Shown here: positions 52,901 through 61,522 of the stretch, piece after piece | Numbering within the stretch: position 1 is the stretch's first letter | Layout of the letters: each line of letters opens with the position of its first letter | Source: Streptomyces sp. GESEQ-4 | GTDB lineage: Bacteria; Actinomycetota; Actinomycetes; Streptomycetales; Streptomycetaceae | Length of the DNA stretch: 64,000 nucleotides | Direction of reading: 5' to 3' | NCBI RefSeq assembly: GCF_017948455.1 | Contig: NZ_JAFFSU010000033.1 | Coordinates: 1-64,000 of the forward strand | Program-made: the position numbers and the translations under genes | Notes under the pieces: model-generated | Database searches by the model: none | What the model saw: the letters and a program-made list of their open reading frames with translations, nothing else | What the model was told of the DNA's origin: nothing

Positions 52901-53784
52901 GCCATCACTGGGGCGTACCTGGCGACGAAGTCGCGCATCACCGCGGCGCATTCGGGTGCGTGGGTCTCCAGCAGCATGTGGCCGGCGTCGTAGACATGCA
53001 TCTCCAGTCGGTCCAGCACCCGGGCATAACCCATGATCTCGGCCAGGTCGAAGTACGGGTCGTGGCGACCCCAGAGGAGCAGGCACGGAGGCTGGTGGGT
53101 TCGGTGGTAGTCGGCCAGTTCACCGAAGCGGCTCACGTGGTTGCCGTAGTCGCCGAAGAGCTGGAACTGCGCCTCGATGTTGCCGGGCCGCGAGAGCCGC
53201 GCCCAGTCCAGGTGCCACGACTCGGGCGGCGCGAGTTCGCGCAGCCGGTCCGGCAGTCCGCCCACGTACTCGTCCCGGACGCCTTCGAAGTTCAGCCACT
53301 CGGGCAACCGGGCACGGTTGGCCTCCGTGGGGTCGGCCCAGTAGGCCTTGGCGGTGTCCCATTGGCTCCCGAGGCCGTCGTCGTGGGCGTTGCCGTTCTG
53401 CACGATGAGTCCGAGGACACGGTCGGGACGGCGGGTGGCGAGGTGGTAGCCGACGGGGGCGCCGAAGTCGTGCAGGTAGACGAAGAACTCGCCCACGCCG
53501 ATCCGCTCCAGAAACGCCTCGACAGTGTCGGCCAGGTTGGTAAAGGTGTACGCGTACTCGTCGGAGCCGGGCGCGGCGGAGAAGCCGAAGCCCGGCAGGT
53601 CGGGGGCGACGACCCGGCTCACCTCGGCCAGCGGTGAGAGCACCTGCCGGAAGATGTGCGAGGAGCTCGGGAAGCCGTGCAGTAGCAGCACGCATGGCTT
53701 GTCCGCCGCCCCGGCCTCGCGGTAGAAGATCTCGAGGCCGCCCACGTCGAGGCTGCGGTGGCGTGGCTTCTGGATCACATCCAT
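52897..53784 (-). CDS. Alpha/beta hydrolase of the haloalkane dehalogenase/epoxide hydrolase group
   Basis: This 295-aa protein starts MDVIQKPRHRSLDVGGLEIF behind GGAGG. The oxyanion motif is LLLHGFPSSSHIFRQ. The nucleophile elbow is VYLHDFGAPVGYHLA, where Asp replaces the Ser of esterases, as in haloalkane/haloacetate dehalogenases and epoxide hydrolases. A late Asp (WGRHDPYFD) and the histidine of YDAGHMLLETHAPE complete a triad. Whether it removes halides or opens epoxides cannot be decided here. Confidence 0.9.
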   Translation of the reverse strand: MDVIQKPRHRSLDVGGLEIFYREAGAADKPCVLLLHGFPSSSHIFRQVLSPLAEVSRVVAPDLPGFGFSAAPGSDEYAYTFTNLADTVEAFLERIGVGEFFVYLHDFGAPVGYHLATRRPDRVLGLIVQNGNAHDDGLGSQWDTAKAYWADPTEANRARLPEWLNFEGVRDEYVGGLPDRLRELAPPESWHLDWARLSRPGNIEAQFQLFGDYGNHVSRFGELADYHRTHQPPCLLLWGRHDPYFDLAEIMGYARVLDRLEMHVYDAGHMLLETHAPECAAVMRDFVARYAPVMA

Positions 53785-54037
53785 CCGGGGGCCTCCTTGG
53801 CCGGTTGCGCAGTGACGATGCCGAGAGCCCCGTTCTGGAACCCTGGCGAATTCCCGGAGCCCGTGGTGTATATCCAGCCTACGAGGCACCCCGTCGACCT
53901 CGATCGATGATCACCGACTCGCGCTCCGCGAGGCGCTGGGCCTCCGCCTGCCCAAGCACGACTGTCTTCCATCGGTCACATACCTCTGGCGCGATCCGTC
54001 AGGGCAGCGACGGCAACAGGAAAGCCCTGAGGAGACG

Positions 54038-54547
54038 ATGATGGAAACACGTTCGATCACGGCGGAGGTCCCGATGGTTCCGCGGATGTCCGAGGACCCC
54101 GCGGAGCTCGTTCCCGAGCTGGCGGAGGTGTCGGCGGCGCTGTTCAAGGTCACCGGCAACGGTTCGGTACCGCGCTCCACGATCAGCCTGGTTCAGTTGC
54201 GCGCTGGTCAGATCGTCGGCAGCACCTACCTCACCGTTCTGCACACGGGCTTCCTGCGCAAGGCCGGGGAGTCGGAGGAGCGGATCACGTCGGTGGCGTC
54301 CTGGCAGGACTCTCCGTACTTCACCGGTCCCGAGCGTGCCGCGCTGGCACTTGTGGAAGCGGTGCTTCAGCCGTCCGCAGACGGCGAGAGGGTCCCCGAC
54401 GAGCTGTATGCGCAGGCAGCCGAGCACTACGAGGACAAGGCGCTCGCCACGCTGATGTTCGCGATCGGCCAGGTCAACTTCTTCATCCCCGTGGCGCTCA
54501 TCGCCAAGCCGGTGCCCGGCCGGTCGTTCACCGACCCGTGGAAGTGA
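54038..54547 (+). CDS. AhpD-like (carboxymuconolactone decarboxylase family) protein lacking CXXC
   Basis: This 169-aa protein begins MMETRSITAEVPMVPRMSED; the second ATG (54041) is better placed after GAGGAGA. The sequence follows AhpD-like proteins: RSTISLVQLRAGQIVG, then a helix ending VLHTGFLRKAGESEERI, then VASWQDSPYFTGPERAALAL. The usual CxxC, which precedes the H-x-x-x-x-K helix, is replaced by Ser62 and Leu65 (GSTYLTVLHT). Without the cysteines, thiol peroxidase or disulfide reductase activity is unlikely. It may be a decarboxylase-like or structural variant. Confidence 0.85.
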   Translation: MMETRSITAEVPMVPRMSEDPAELVPELAEVSAALFKVTGNGSVPRSTISLVQLRAGQIVGSTYLTVLHTGFLRKAGESEERITSVASWQDSPYFTGPERAALALVEAVLQPSADGERVPDELYAQAAEHYEDKALATLMFAIGQVNFFIPVALIAKPVPGRSFTDPWK

Positions 54548-54615
54548 GGCCACCCGGGCCCGGACAAGGCTCCCCAATGGAGAAGTCAAGGCACGCAGAT
54601 GACTGGACGGTGCGA

Positions 54616-55203
54616 TCACGCGGCCGTCATAGCGCGGTGAACACTCTCGCGGAGCAGGGCGCGACGCCGCTCGTGCAGTTCGGAGGGCTCCTGTGCGGTC
54701 GCCGCGTAGACATTGCTGACCGGTGACCAAGCCATGGACATGGCGATAACCAGGGCCATGACGTCGAACGGGTCTCCCTGACGTACCAGGCCGGCCTCCT
54801 GGGCCTCGGCGATGGCGCGCAGTTTGTGATCGTCGAGGCGGTCGGGATCGTCGACCAGATGGCCGGCGGGGCGTCGCTCCAGGCGTGCCCACGTGGCCAG
54901 TCGGATGAGGTCGGGGCGGCGGAGATACTCGTCGTAGAGGCGTACGGCCCAGTCCGCGAGGTCGGCGGCGTCGATCGGGGCGACATTCACGATCCGCTCC
55001 AGCGAGCCGAAGAAGATGGCGTCGAAGAGCCCTTCCTTGCTGCCGAAGTAGGCATAGAGCTGCGCCTTGTTGGTGCGTGCGGCGGCCACGATCCGCTCGA
55101 TGCGCGCGCCGGCGATCCCGTGCTCGGCGAACTCCTGGGTCGCCACATCGAGGATGCGCTGGTACGTCGCGGCTCCGCGCGAGGACAGGGGCTGATCGGC
55201 CAT
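54616..55203 (-). CDS. TetR family transcriptional regulator
   Basis: This 195-aa protein has an N-terminal TetR DNA-binding domain: YQRILDVATQEFAEHGIAGA, the recognition helix TNKAQLYAYFGSKEGLFDAI, and a helical ligand domain typical of small-molecule-sensing repressors. AAGGAC precedes ATG 55203. It is divergent from an alcohol dehydrogenase gene with 95 bp between them and two candidate operators, so it probably controls that gene and itself. Confidence 0.93.
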   Translation of the reverse strand: MADQPLSSRGAATYQRILDVATQEFAEHGIAGARIERIVAAARTNKAQLYAYFGSKEGLFDAIFFGSLERIVNVAPIDAADLADWAVRLYDEYLRRPDLIRLATWARLERRPAGHLVDDPDRLDDHKLRAIAEAQEAGLVRQGDPFDVMALVIAMSMAWSPVSNVYAATAQEPSELHERRRALLRESVHRAMTAA

Positions 55204-55214
55204 GTCCTTACGCT

Positions 55215-55238
55215 ACCAAACAGAACAGTTGGTTTGCC
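55215..55238. promoter_or_regulatory. Inverted repeat operator candidate near the TetR start
   Basis: ACCAAACAGAACAGTTGGT contains ACCAA/TTGGT arms and lies within 35 bp of the TetR start codon. The symmetry is imperfect. Confidence 0.45.
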
Positions 55239-55265
55239 TGGCTGCCCAGACGGCCGTACTCTCAA

Positions 55266-55287
55266 ATAGACCGACCAGTCTGTCTAT
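55266..55287. promoter_or_regulatory. TetR operator candidate at the ADH promoter
   Basis: ATAGAC and GTCTAT arms flank CGACCAGTCT, with an inner AGAC/AGTCT match. The site lies 12 bp before the ADH start codon, where a bound repressor would block transcription initiation. Confidence 0.6.
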
Positions 55288-55298
55288 GAGGAGGCACC

Positions 55299-56345
55299 GT
55301 GAGGAACACCGTTGGCTGGCAGCTGGAAGATGCGTCGACGACGCTACGGCGGACCCCACTGGAACGGCGCGACCTGCGCCCCGACGACCTAGCGGTCCGG
55401 GTGGACTACTGCGGCGTCTGCCACACCGATCTGCATGCCATCAGCGCCCGCGACGGCGAGGGAGGCCGACGGCCCCTTGTACCCGGGCACGAGTTCACGG
55501 GCGTGGTGACCGAGACCGGACCCGCCGTCACCCGCTTCACCGTCGGCGACCCGGTCGCGGTGGGCAACATCGTCGATTCGTGCGGCGCGTGCGCCATGTG
55601 CCGGGCCGGCCAGGAGAACTTCTGCCACGCCTTCCCGACCCTGACCTACGACGGCACCGACCGACACGACGGATCGACCACCCTAGGGGCCTACTCCCGC
55701 GAGTACGTCGTCCGCGACCGCTTCGCCTACGTGCTGCCCGCCGGTCTGGATCCGGCCGCCGCCGCTCCTCTCCTCTGCGCCGGGATCACTGTCTGGGAAC
55801 CGCTGCACGCCCTCGGCGTCGGGCCGGGAACCCGCGTCGCGGTGGCGGGCCTGGGCGGCCTGGGCCACCTCGCGGTCAAGATCGCCGTAGCCCTCGGCGC
55901 CGAGACCTCGGTCATCAGCCGCTCCCCGGACAAGACCGCCGACGCTCGTCGTCTCGGCGCCCACGGCCTCATCATCTCCACGGACCCGGAACAGATGACT
56001 GACGCCCGCGACCGTTTTGACGTCGTCATCGACACCATCGCTGCCCCGCACGACCTCGGCCCCTACCTGCGCCTGGTCGCCATGGACGGCACGCTCAGCC
56101 ACCTCGGACACCTGGGACCCGTCACCGTGGAGACCACCGACCTGCTCATAGGACGCAAGAAGCTCAGCTCCGCAGGCAGCGGCGGCACGCCCGCGACCGC
56201 CGCCATGCTGGACTTCTGCGCCAAGCACGGCATCACCGCCGACATCGAGCTGCTCCCCTCAGCCCGAGTGAACGAGGCCCTCGACCGTCTCCGGCGGGGC
56301 GACGTCCGATACCGCTTCGTACTCGACATGTCCGATCTGAGCTGA
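55299..56345 (+). CDS. Zinc-dependent NAD(P) alcohol dehydrogenase
   Basis: This 348-aa medium-chain dehydrogenase has the catalytic-zinc CGVCHTDLH and PGHEFTG motifs near residues 38 and 61, a structural-zinc cluster CGACAMCRAGQENFC and a Rossmann GLGGLGH motif near residue 185. The pattern matches the CAD/YahK-type aldehyde reductases. GTG 55299 follows GAGGAGG. It is divergent from the TetR gene and likely repressed by it. The substrate is an alcohol or aldehyde, not further identifiable. Confidence 0.92.
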   Translation: MRNTVGWQLEDASTTLRRTPLERRDLRPDDLAVRVDYCGVCHTDLHAISARDGEGGRRPLVPGHEFTGVVTETGPAVTRFTVGDPVAVGNIVDSCGACAMCRAGQENFCHAFPTLTYDGTDRHDGSTTLGAYSREYVVRDRFAYVLPAGLDPAAAAPLLCAGITVWEPLHALGVGPGTRVAVAGLGGLGHLAVKIAVALGAETSVISRSPDKTADARRLGAHGLIISTDPEQMTDARDRFDVVIDTIAAPHDLGPYLRLVAMDGTLSHLGHLGPVTVETTDLLIGRKKLSSAGSGGTPATAAMLDFCAKHGITADIELLPSARVNEALDRLRRGDVRYRFVLDMSDLS

Positions 56346-56803
56346 TCACCTCGCCCTGGACGGATCCTGTGATCCTGTACCGGTGGCCAGCCGTTGCCGC
56401 CACGGGGTCATGCTCGCCTTGCCGTTCTCCTCAGCCGGAGGCGCCGTTGCCTTGCGATGTGCCGCACGGTCAGTGATCAGCGCACAGGCTCGCGCGTGAG
56501 GGCATCGAGGGGGCAGGTCGCCGTTGGTGGTGGGTGCGCCAAGGGGCGCGGAGGCGATCACCGAGCGGGAGCGGCGCGGTCCGGCCCGGCGAGGGGGACG
56601 ATTCGCGATCGAGGCGGAGTTGAGGGCTCGCGTGGATTCGCCGACAGCCGTCGTGTGGCAGCTCGATAAGCGCGCCGAAGCCTGCGTCGTGCATTCTCCT
56701 TTATGTGTAGCTCGTCCTGAGTGACGGCATGCCCGATGCGAGTGGGTTGCGTCGGCTGCTGGTCAGCAACGAAGTGTCAGTACCGACTCCTACTATCCGA
56801 ACC
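56346..56803. other. Gap without a supported gene
   Basis: I see no gene in this stretch. Short open frames exist on both strands but none has family features or a ribosome binding site. TACTAT at 56791-56796 is a good -10 box seven bases before ATG 56804. Confidence 0.5.
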
Positions 56804-57580
56804 ATGCGTAGGTTCTTCATGGCGGGTGGGCGGAAGCTGTCGTATCTGGACTTCGGGGGTCCGGGAAGGCCGCTTCTGGCCCTGCACGGGCACTACAACG
56901 AAGCTTCGGCGTTCACGCCGTTGGCTGCGGCACTCACCCCATGGTGGAGAGTGATCGCACTCGATCAACGAGGGCATGGAGAGTCCGACCGTGCGCCCAG
57001 TTACGAGCGGGGTTACGAACGGGACGAGTACGTGGCCGATGTGGCTGCCTTTCACCGGCATCTGAGAGTCGGCCCGGTGGCGGTGCTGGGCCACTCACTG
57101 GGCGGAGTGAACGCCTACCAGTTCGCGGCCCGGCACGCGGACAAGGTCAGCGCGTTGATCGTCGAGGACATCGGTGCGGTCGTGGACTGCGACTGGTCGT
57201 TCACCACACGCCTTCCCGGCGTCGCGCCGTCCCGGGAAGCGCTGGTCGCGGCTCTGGGCACGGCGGCGCCCTATCTGGAGTGTTCCTTCCGGCAGACAGC
57301 CCAGGGCTGGGGGTTCTCATTCGACATCGCTGACACCGTGGCGTCCCAGAAGGCTCTCAACGGTGATCACTGGGACGACTGGATATCGGTGTCCTGCCCC
57401 ACGCTGCTCGTCCATGGAACGCGCAGCGACGAATTGACGGCCGATCACGCCAAAGACATGGCCGCCCGCTGTGCCGACAGAGTCCGCCTTGCCGAGCTGC
57501 CCGCCGGTCACGTCGTGCATCACGATGTTCCAGCGCAGTTCGCTGATGCGGTCACGGTCTTCCTCTCCGAACTCTGCTGA
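56804..57580 (+). CDS. Alpha/beta hydrolase
   Basis: This 258-aa protein starts MRRFFMAGGRKLSYLDFGGP at ATG 56804, chosen because it lies seven bases after TACTAT and begins with the first strand of the fold; ATG 56729 is the other option. The family landmarks are LLALHGHYNEASAF, DQRGHGESDR, the nucleophile elbow GHSLGG, and HGTRSDELTADHAKD with a final GHVVHHDVP histidine. It belongs to the soluble esterase/peroxidase-like group. It starts the same-strand region after the ADH gene. Confidence 0.88.
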   Translation: MRRFFMAGGRKLSYLDFGGPGRPLLALHGHYNEASAFTPLAAALTPWWRVIALDQRGHGESDRAPSYERGYERDEYVADVAAFHRHLRVGPVAVLGHSLGGVNAYQFAARHADKVSALIVEDIGAVVDCDWSFTTRLPGVAPSREALVAALGTAAPYLECSFRQTAQGWGFSFDIADTVASQKALNGDHWDDWISVSCPTLLVHGTRSDELTADHAKDMAARCADRVRLAELPAGHVVHHDVPAQFADAVTVFLSELC

Positions 57581-57590
57581 ACCACGGTCC

Positions 57591-57767
57591 TCAGGCTGTA
57601 AGGCGATATCCGTCCTGGTCATGGTCCTCATGGGTTCGGTGGTGTTCGCGGGCCAGGTGATAACGCCAGTACGCCGGGAAGCCGCCGTTGCTGATGAGTG
57701 CACCTCGATCACCGAACCAGCACCCGGCGCCGTGGCCCCATCCGCCTGAGCAGCGAGTTGCGATCAC
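57591..57767 (-). CDS. Small protein translationally coupled to the upstream gene
   Basis: This 58-aa frame starts at GTG 57767, whose bases overlap the TGA of the preceding gene (GTGA). It reads MIATRCSGGWGHGAGCWFGD, then RGALISNGGFPAYWRYHLAR, and ends with a His/Asp-rich tail REHHRTHEDHDQDGYRLTA. Codon use is compatible with coding and the coupling argues for expression. Two cysteines and many histidines could bind metal. No family recognised. Confidence 0.5.
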   Translation of the reverse strand: MIATRCSGGWGHGAGCWFGDRGALISNGGFPAYWRYHLAREHHRTHEDHDQDGYRLTA

Positions 57768-58231
57768 CGGACAGGACAAGGCAGTTCAGGCTTCGAGTGG
57801 TTCGGGGAGCACGTCACCACCGCGAGCGACAGATACGAGGGGCGTTCGAGATAGAAGCCGAGCGTTACGTCAGCCCCCGCATCGAGCCTCTCCACAGCGG
57901 AGTCGACCAGCTGTGCCAGGCGGGTGATGGTGCGGTCCCTCTCCGAGGCGAACCGGGCTGCGTACTCGGCCAGTTGCTCCCCGACCCAGGCCGCCGCTTC
58001 CTTGGCCTGATCCCACGTGCCACGAACCAGGGCACGCGGCTTGATGAGCCAGTACGCCGTTTCCAGAGGCGGAAGATCCGTGGTCCGGAACTCCGCCGCC
58101 ACCTCCCGGTACCGCTGGATCAGCTCAGGCCTGCTTCCGGCCGGTGGTGGCTCAGGGTGTGGGGGCCGTCGTAGGGCTTCGTCGTCGAAGCGCTCCTTCG
58201 GGCCGGTCCAGAGATAGCCGTGATGGTGCAC
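57764..58231 (-). CDS. Conserved streptomycete protein of unknown function
   Basis: This 155-aa protein (GTG 58231) begins MHHHGYLWTGPKERFDDEAL. It has a Pro-rich linker, then a helical segment with LETAYWLIKPRALVRGTWDQ and AKEAAAWVGEQLAEYAARFA, and a final strand-rich part VTLGFYLERPSYLSLAVV. The middle looks like a helical bundle. It lies downstream of the DUF397 gene on the same strand and is coupled to the 58-aa gene. Its function is unknown. Confidence 0.72.
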   Translation of the reverse strand: MHHHGYLWTGPKERFDDEALRRPPHPEPPPAGSRPELIQRYREVAAEFRTTDLPPLETAYWLIKPRALVRGTWDQAKEAAAWVGEQLAEYAARFASERDRTITRLAQLVDSAVERLDAGADVTLGFYLERPSYLSLAVVTCSPNHSKPELPCPVR

Positions 58232-58338
58232 CGCTCGTACCCGTTCGGTGTCGAAGGTCGAAGAGCCTCGAAGGCCGAAGGACCAGCCGGCCCCGATCCG
58301 ACGGCAGAGTCAGCCGGGGCCGGCCGAAGAGGGGACGG

Positions 58339-58563
58339 TCAGACCGACAGACCGAACCGCGCCGGGTCGATCCCGGCCGCCGTCAATTCCTCCGTGCTGA
58401 ACCGCAAGGGCGCCGCGTCCGGCCGCTTGCTGTCCCCCAACGCCCAGGCGTTGTCACCGATCCGCGCCAGGGTCACGCAGCCTTCCGTACAGGGGCCTCC
58501 GCAGGCCTTCACGAAGGAAGCCCCGTTGATGTCGAGCCCGTACAGGTTGGTTCCGTCCAGCAT
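58339..58563 (-). CDS. DUF397-like small protein
   Basis: This 74-aa protein ends with the DUF397-style WALGDSKRPDAAPLRFSTEE after an unusual cysteine-rich start (FVKACGGPCTEGCVTLARIG). DUF397 proteins of streptomycetes usually accompany an XRE-DUF5753 regulator, sometimes in developmental control (WhiJ/BldB-type systems). Here no DUF5753 regulator is adjacent, so it is an orphan. AAGGG precedes ATG 58563. The DUF397 match is moderate. Confidence 0.68.
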   Translation of the reverse strand: MLDGTNLYGLDINGASFVKACGGPCTEGCVTLARIGDNAWALGDSKRPDAAPLRFSTEELTAAGIDPARFGLSV

Positions 58564-58875
58564 TTACTGCACCCTTCTGTTCAGCTGACGCGGTCGTGAG
58601 TGACCGCCGCCGCCCTTGGGGGGCGGGAGTTCGTTTGCGCCTGCGCCGCTTCGGGACGCATTGGGCCGGGGCTTTTCGTGGGCGCAGTTGTGCGGAGCAC
58701 GGGGGCACCTCACGGTTGGCGGAACTTCGGGCCAGCCCTCCTACCGAGTGCCGAATGCGTGTCGGTGTTCAGGGGGGAGGAACTTTGCTTGCCGCCGAGC
58801 GGAGCCCTCGTCCAGTCGCTTCGGATGAAGCGGAGGCGGAGGCGAGGAATTGCGCAGCCGTAACTCGGCAGGGGA
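58564..58875. other. Gap without a supported gene
   Basis: This 312-bp gap holds the DUF397 promoter on the minus strand and the 3' end of the next gene. Open frames here lack family features. I see no clear terminator or operator. Confidence 0.45.
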
Positions 58876-59367
58876 TCAGAGGTCGACCTGGTGGGCCAGT
58901 CGCGACCGCCCTGCCTTGACCAGGGAGATGATCGCCCGTGGCGGGCACAGGTCACCCTCGTACCGAGGCGGTATCACCCAGTACGTGCCAGGTGGCTGCT
59001 GTCGATCGATCCGCGGAACGCCCAAGTAGGTGCCCTGACCGAGACAGGTCGCGATCTCGTCGTACGCCCAGACAAGACCGGCGTGCCCCTGGATCAGGGC
59101 GTAGTACGTCCCGCCTGCGACCCGGCGGTCATAGATGATCGAGCCACCGAGTAACTCCCCAAGTCTCACGGCCACTTCATCGACATCATCCGCGCCGACG
59201 GCTGCATGGACTACGTCGGACGCCAGGCGAACCGCTGCGAACGGTCCGCCGAGTGGAAGCAGCGCGACTCCTTGATTCGTCCACTCTGCCCGTGCCTGTT
59301 CCGGTACCGGGTGTGCCCGAACGAGCCACTCCGCGATGGCTCGGTCCAACGCCTCTTGTGTATACAC
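58876..59367 (-). CDS. Conserved streptomycete protein of unknown function
   Basis: This 163-aa protein starts at GTG 59367 behind GAGG (MYTQEALDRAIAEWLVRAHP). The segment VALLPLGGPFAAVRLASDVV and the CLGQGTYLGVPRIDRQQPPG motif recall short proteins related to the N-terminal part of bifunctional primase-polymerases that often sit beside regulators in streptomycetes. Catalytic residues of PrimPol are not evident. It is divergent from the XRE-TPR regulator. Confidence 0.72.
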   Translation of the reverse strand: MYTQEALDRAIAEWLVRAHPVPEQARAEWTNQGVALLPLGGPFAAVRLASDVVHAAVGADDVDEVAVRLGELLGGSIIYDRRVAGGTYYALIQGHAGLVWAYDEIATCLGQGTYLGVPRIDRQQPPGTYWVIPPRYEGDLCPPRAIISLVKAGRSRLAHQVDL

Positions 59368-59556
59368 GGCCTGCCTCTGTCATCGGCTGCGGTCAGGTAC
59401 GACACATAGGGTTCACGAGTGACCTCTACCGATCGAGGACTCTGGAGGGCCTCTAAGGGGACTTCAATGGGGCCTTGTTGACGCCTTGCAGGTGAAAGGA
59501 TGCTCCATACCGGACTCGATATGGGACCGTCGAGCAGCTATCTCAGGAGGTGTCAC

Positions 59557-60831
59557 GTGCCCCGGCCTACAGGCAACGTCCGACTCAAGGCCGCCCGTGT
59601 GGCTGCCGGTTTCAACTCACAGCAGGATCTGGCTGATGCACTGACGAAGGCTGCGAGCCATCTGGGCATTCGCGGCTTGTCCGTCGGCGTACGGCAGGTC
59701 CGGCGCTGGGAGTCGGACAGTCCTCCATGGCCGCAACCGGACTGTCAGCGAGTTCTCGTGCACCTGCTGGGCCAGAGCATGGACATGCTCGGCTTCACGC
59801 CTCCCTGGGGATCCGACGGACCCAAGCCCGAGCACATCCGACGCGCAATGGTCGGGGGTGGGGCTGCAGCCCTGGGACTGGCGGTGGTACCCGGCCAAGC
59901 AGTGGCTGCGCCGCAACCGGCCACTGCCGGCGCGGACTTCGAGGCCGTGACCCGTTCCCATCGTCGGCTCTACTGGTCCGTCGCACCGACCAAACTTCAC
60001 CCCGCCGTCATCGCTCACGCGACGCTGGGCTGTGCGCTGCTTCCGGAGACCACGGACTCCACTCGCCGGACTCTTGCGGCGGCGCTGGGGGAGACGTATC
60101 TCCTCGCAGGGCGGATCGAGTTCTTCGACCTCCGCGAGCCGAGCACGGCCAACGACACCCTGCTTCTCGCCCTGCAAGCCGCAGGCGAAGCCGACGACGC
60201 CCTGCTCGGCTCGGCGATCATCGCCCACATGGCATTCGTACCGGGATGGGTCGGTGACCGCGACGCGGCCCTGGAGCGAATGATCGCGGCCCGCACGTAC
60301 GCCCGGCGCGCTCCCGCGTCGGCGGAGTTCCTGGCCTGGCTGGACGCCGTGGAAGCGGAGTGCGAAACGCGGTGTGGCAACACACGCACAGCACTGCACT
60401 TGATCAGCCACGCCGAGGACGCCCTCACAGCCGGCAACGAGCACGCTTCGCCGGAGTGGATGGACTGGTTCTCACCGGCCCGACTCGCGGCGTTCAAGGG
60501 CAACACGCAAATGATCGCGGGCCATCTTCCGCAGGCGCGCGAGACCCTACTGGGTGCCCTGGACGCGATGGCGCCCGGCGAGGAGAAACAGCGCACGGTC
60601 GTGTACGGCGATCTGGCCGCGGTCGAGGCGACATCCGGAAATCCGGAGCAGGCCTGCAAGTACGCAAGCCAGGCCCTCGATCAACTGGCGATCACCTGGT
60701 ATGCGACCGGCATGGACCGAGTACGCGAAGTCCGTCGCGCGCTCACGCCGTACCAACACGAGCGTTGCGTTCGCGACTACGACGACCGGCTCTACGACTG
60801 GTCGACCACCGTCAGAGCGCTGAGCCGTTGA
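59557..60831 (+). CDS. XRE-family regulator with TPR sensor domain
   Basis: This 424-aa protein starts at GTG 59557, selected because AGGAGGTG stands immediately before it at ideal spacing; the frame opens earlier at 59500. An N-terminal helix-turn-helix (NVRLKAARVAAGFNSQQDLA ... VRQVRRWESDSP) is followed by a hydrophobic/Ala linker and a TPR-rich region (about residues 120-400), such as LAALGETYLLAGRIEFFDLR. The layout resembles peptide- or partner-sensing regulators. It controls unknown targets, perhaps the divergent 163-aa gene. Confidence 0.86.
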   Translation: MPRPTGNVRLKAARVAAGFNSQQDLADALTKAASHLGIRGLSVGVRQVRRWESDSPPWPQPDCQRVLVHLLGQSMDMLGFTPPWGSDGPKPEHIRRAMVGGGAAALGLAVVPGQAVAAPQPATAGADFEAVTRSHRRLYWSVAPTKLHPAVIAHATLGCALLPETTDSTRRTLAAALGETYLLAGRIEFFDLREPSTANDTLLLALQAAGEADDALLGSAIIAHMAFVPGWVGDRDAALERMIAARTYARRAPASAEFLAWLDAVEAECETRCGNTRTALHLISHAEDALTAGNEHASPEWMDWFSPARLAAFKGNTQMIAGHLPQARETLLGALDAMAPGEEKQRTVVYGDLAAVEATSGNPEQACKYASQALDQLAITWYATGMDRVREVRRALTPYQHERCVRDYDDRLYDWSTTVRALSR

Positions 60832-61474
60832 ACTCGCGGATGAGGTCCGGAAGTTCGAGCAAGCTGTCGACGCGGAACGTTGGCAATTCCGCAGCTTCAG
60901 GACTGTTCCACTGAATCGTGGCCCACGGTCCTCGATGGACAAGGGCGGTGCGCATGCCGGCCTGGTCGGCCGGGCGGATGTCGTTGTCGCACCGATCACC
61001 GACGTAAAGGATCTCGTCTGACTCGAAAGGCACCGCCGCACCGACCCGCTTGAAGAACTCGGGATCGGGCTTGCCGGCGCCCCAGTCGTCCGAGGTGCCG
61101 ATCAGATCGACATCCCCGGCGAAGAGCGACCGCAGAATCTGACCCGCCCGCACGGTCTGGTTGCCCGCGATACCGAGCCACAGCCCGTCGGCCCGAAGCG
61201 CGGCGAGTGCCGGACGGACGTCCGCGTACAGATCCTCTTCGCCGAACGTCTCCGGCTGCCCGGCAGCGGCCCGCTTCTCGCGCTCCTCGTAGAGATCGAA
61301 GCCCGGCCTGAACTCCTGGAACGTCTCCCGATAGTCCCGCCCCTGGTCGATGACGGCCCCGAACATCGCATGGAAGGTGTGCCGCGGCACTCCCAGCCAG
61401 TCCGCCCAAGTCCCGTACTCACGGGTCTCGTCCACGAGACACTCACCGACGTCGAAGACCACTGCGCGAATCAT
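60812..61474 (-). CDS. HAD-superfamily hydrolase
   Basis: This 220-aa protein starts at ATG 61474 (MIRAVVFDVGECLVDETREY). Motif I is Asp8 in VVFDVGECLVDE, motif II lies near GIAGNQTV, and the late GKPDPEFFKRV and YVGDRCDNDIRPADQAGM motifs III/IV are complete. The Gly at the position of the second Asp in motif I is seen in several phosphatases of this type. The 3' end overlaps the convergent XRE gene by 20 bp. The substrate is a phosphomonoester, not determined. Confidence 0.9.
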   Translation of the reverse strand: MIRAVVFDVGECLVDETREYGTWADWLGVPRHTFHAMFGAVIDQGRDYRETFQEFRPGFDLYEEREKRAAAGQPETFGEEDLYADVRPALAALRADGLWLGIAGNQTVRAGQILRSLFAGDVDLIGTSDDWGAGKPDPEFFKRVGAAVPFESDEILYVGDRCDNDIRPADQAGMRTALVHRGPWATIQWNSPEAAELPTFRVDSLLELPDLIREFNGSAL

Positions 61475-61522
61475 GGGGGCAGCGTAGCGAGCCACACCCC
61501 ACCAGGGAGTGAGCTCCCTTGA

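Noticed and set aside
53885..54037. Open frame reading DDHRLALREALGLRLPKHDC ahead of the AhpD-like gene
   Set aside because: It is in frame with the next gene and looks protein-like, perhaps a gene remnant, but I could not assign a family or a start codon with confidence.
58600..58863. 87-codon plus-strand frame in the gap after the DUF397 gene
   Set aside because: Not protein-like and overlapping alternative frames of equal length.
60015..60659. Minus-strand frame opposite the XRE-TPR regulator
   Set aside because: Shadow of a well-supported gene.
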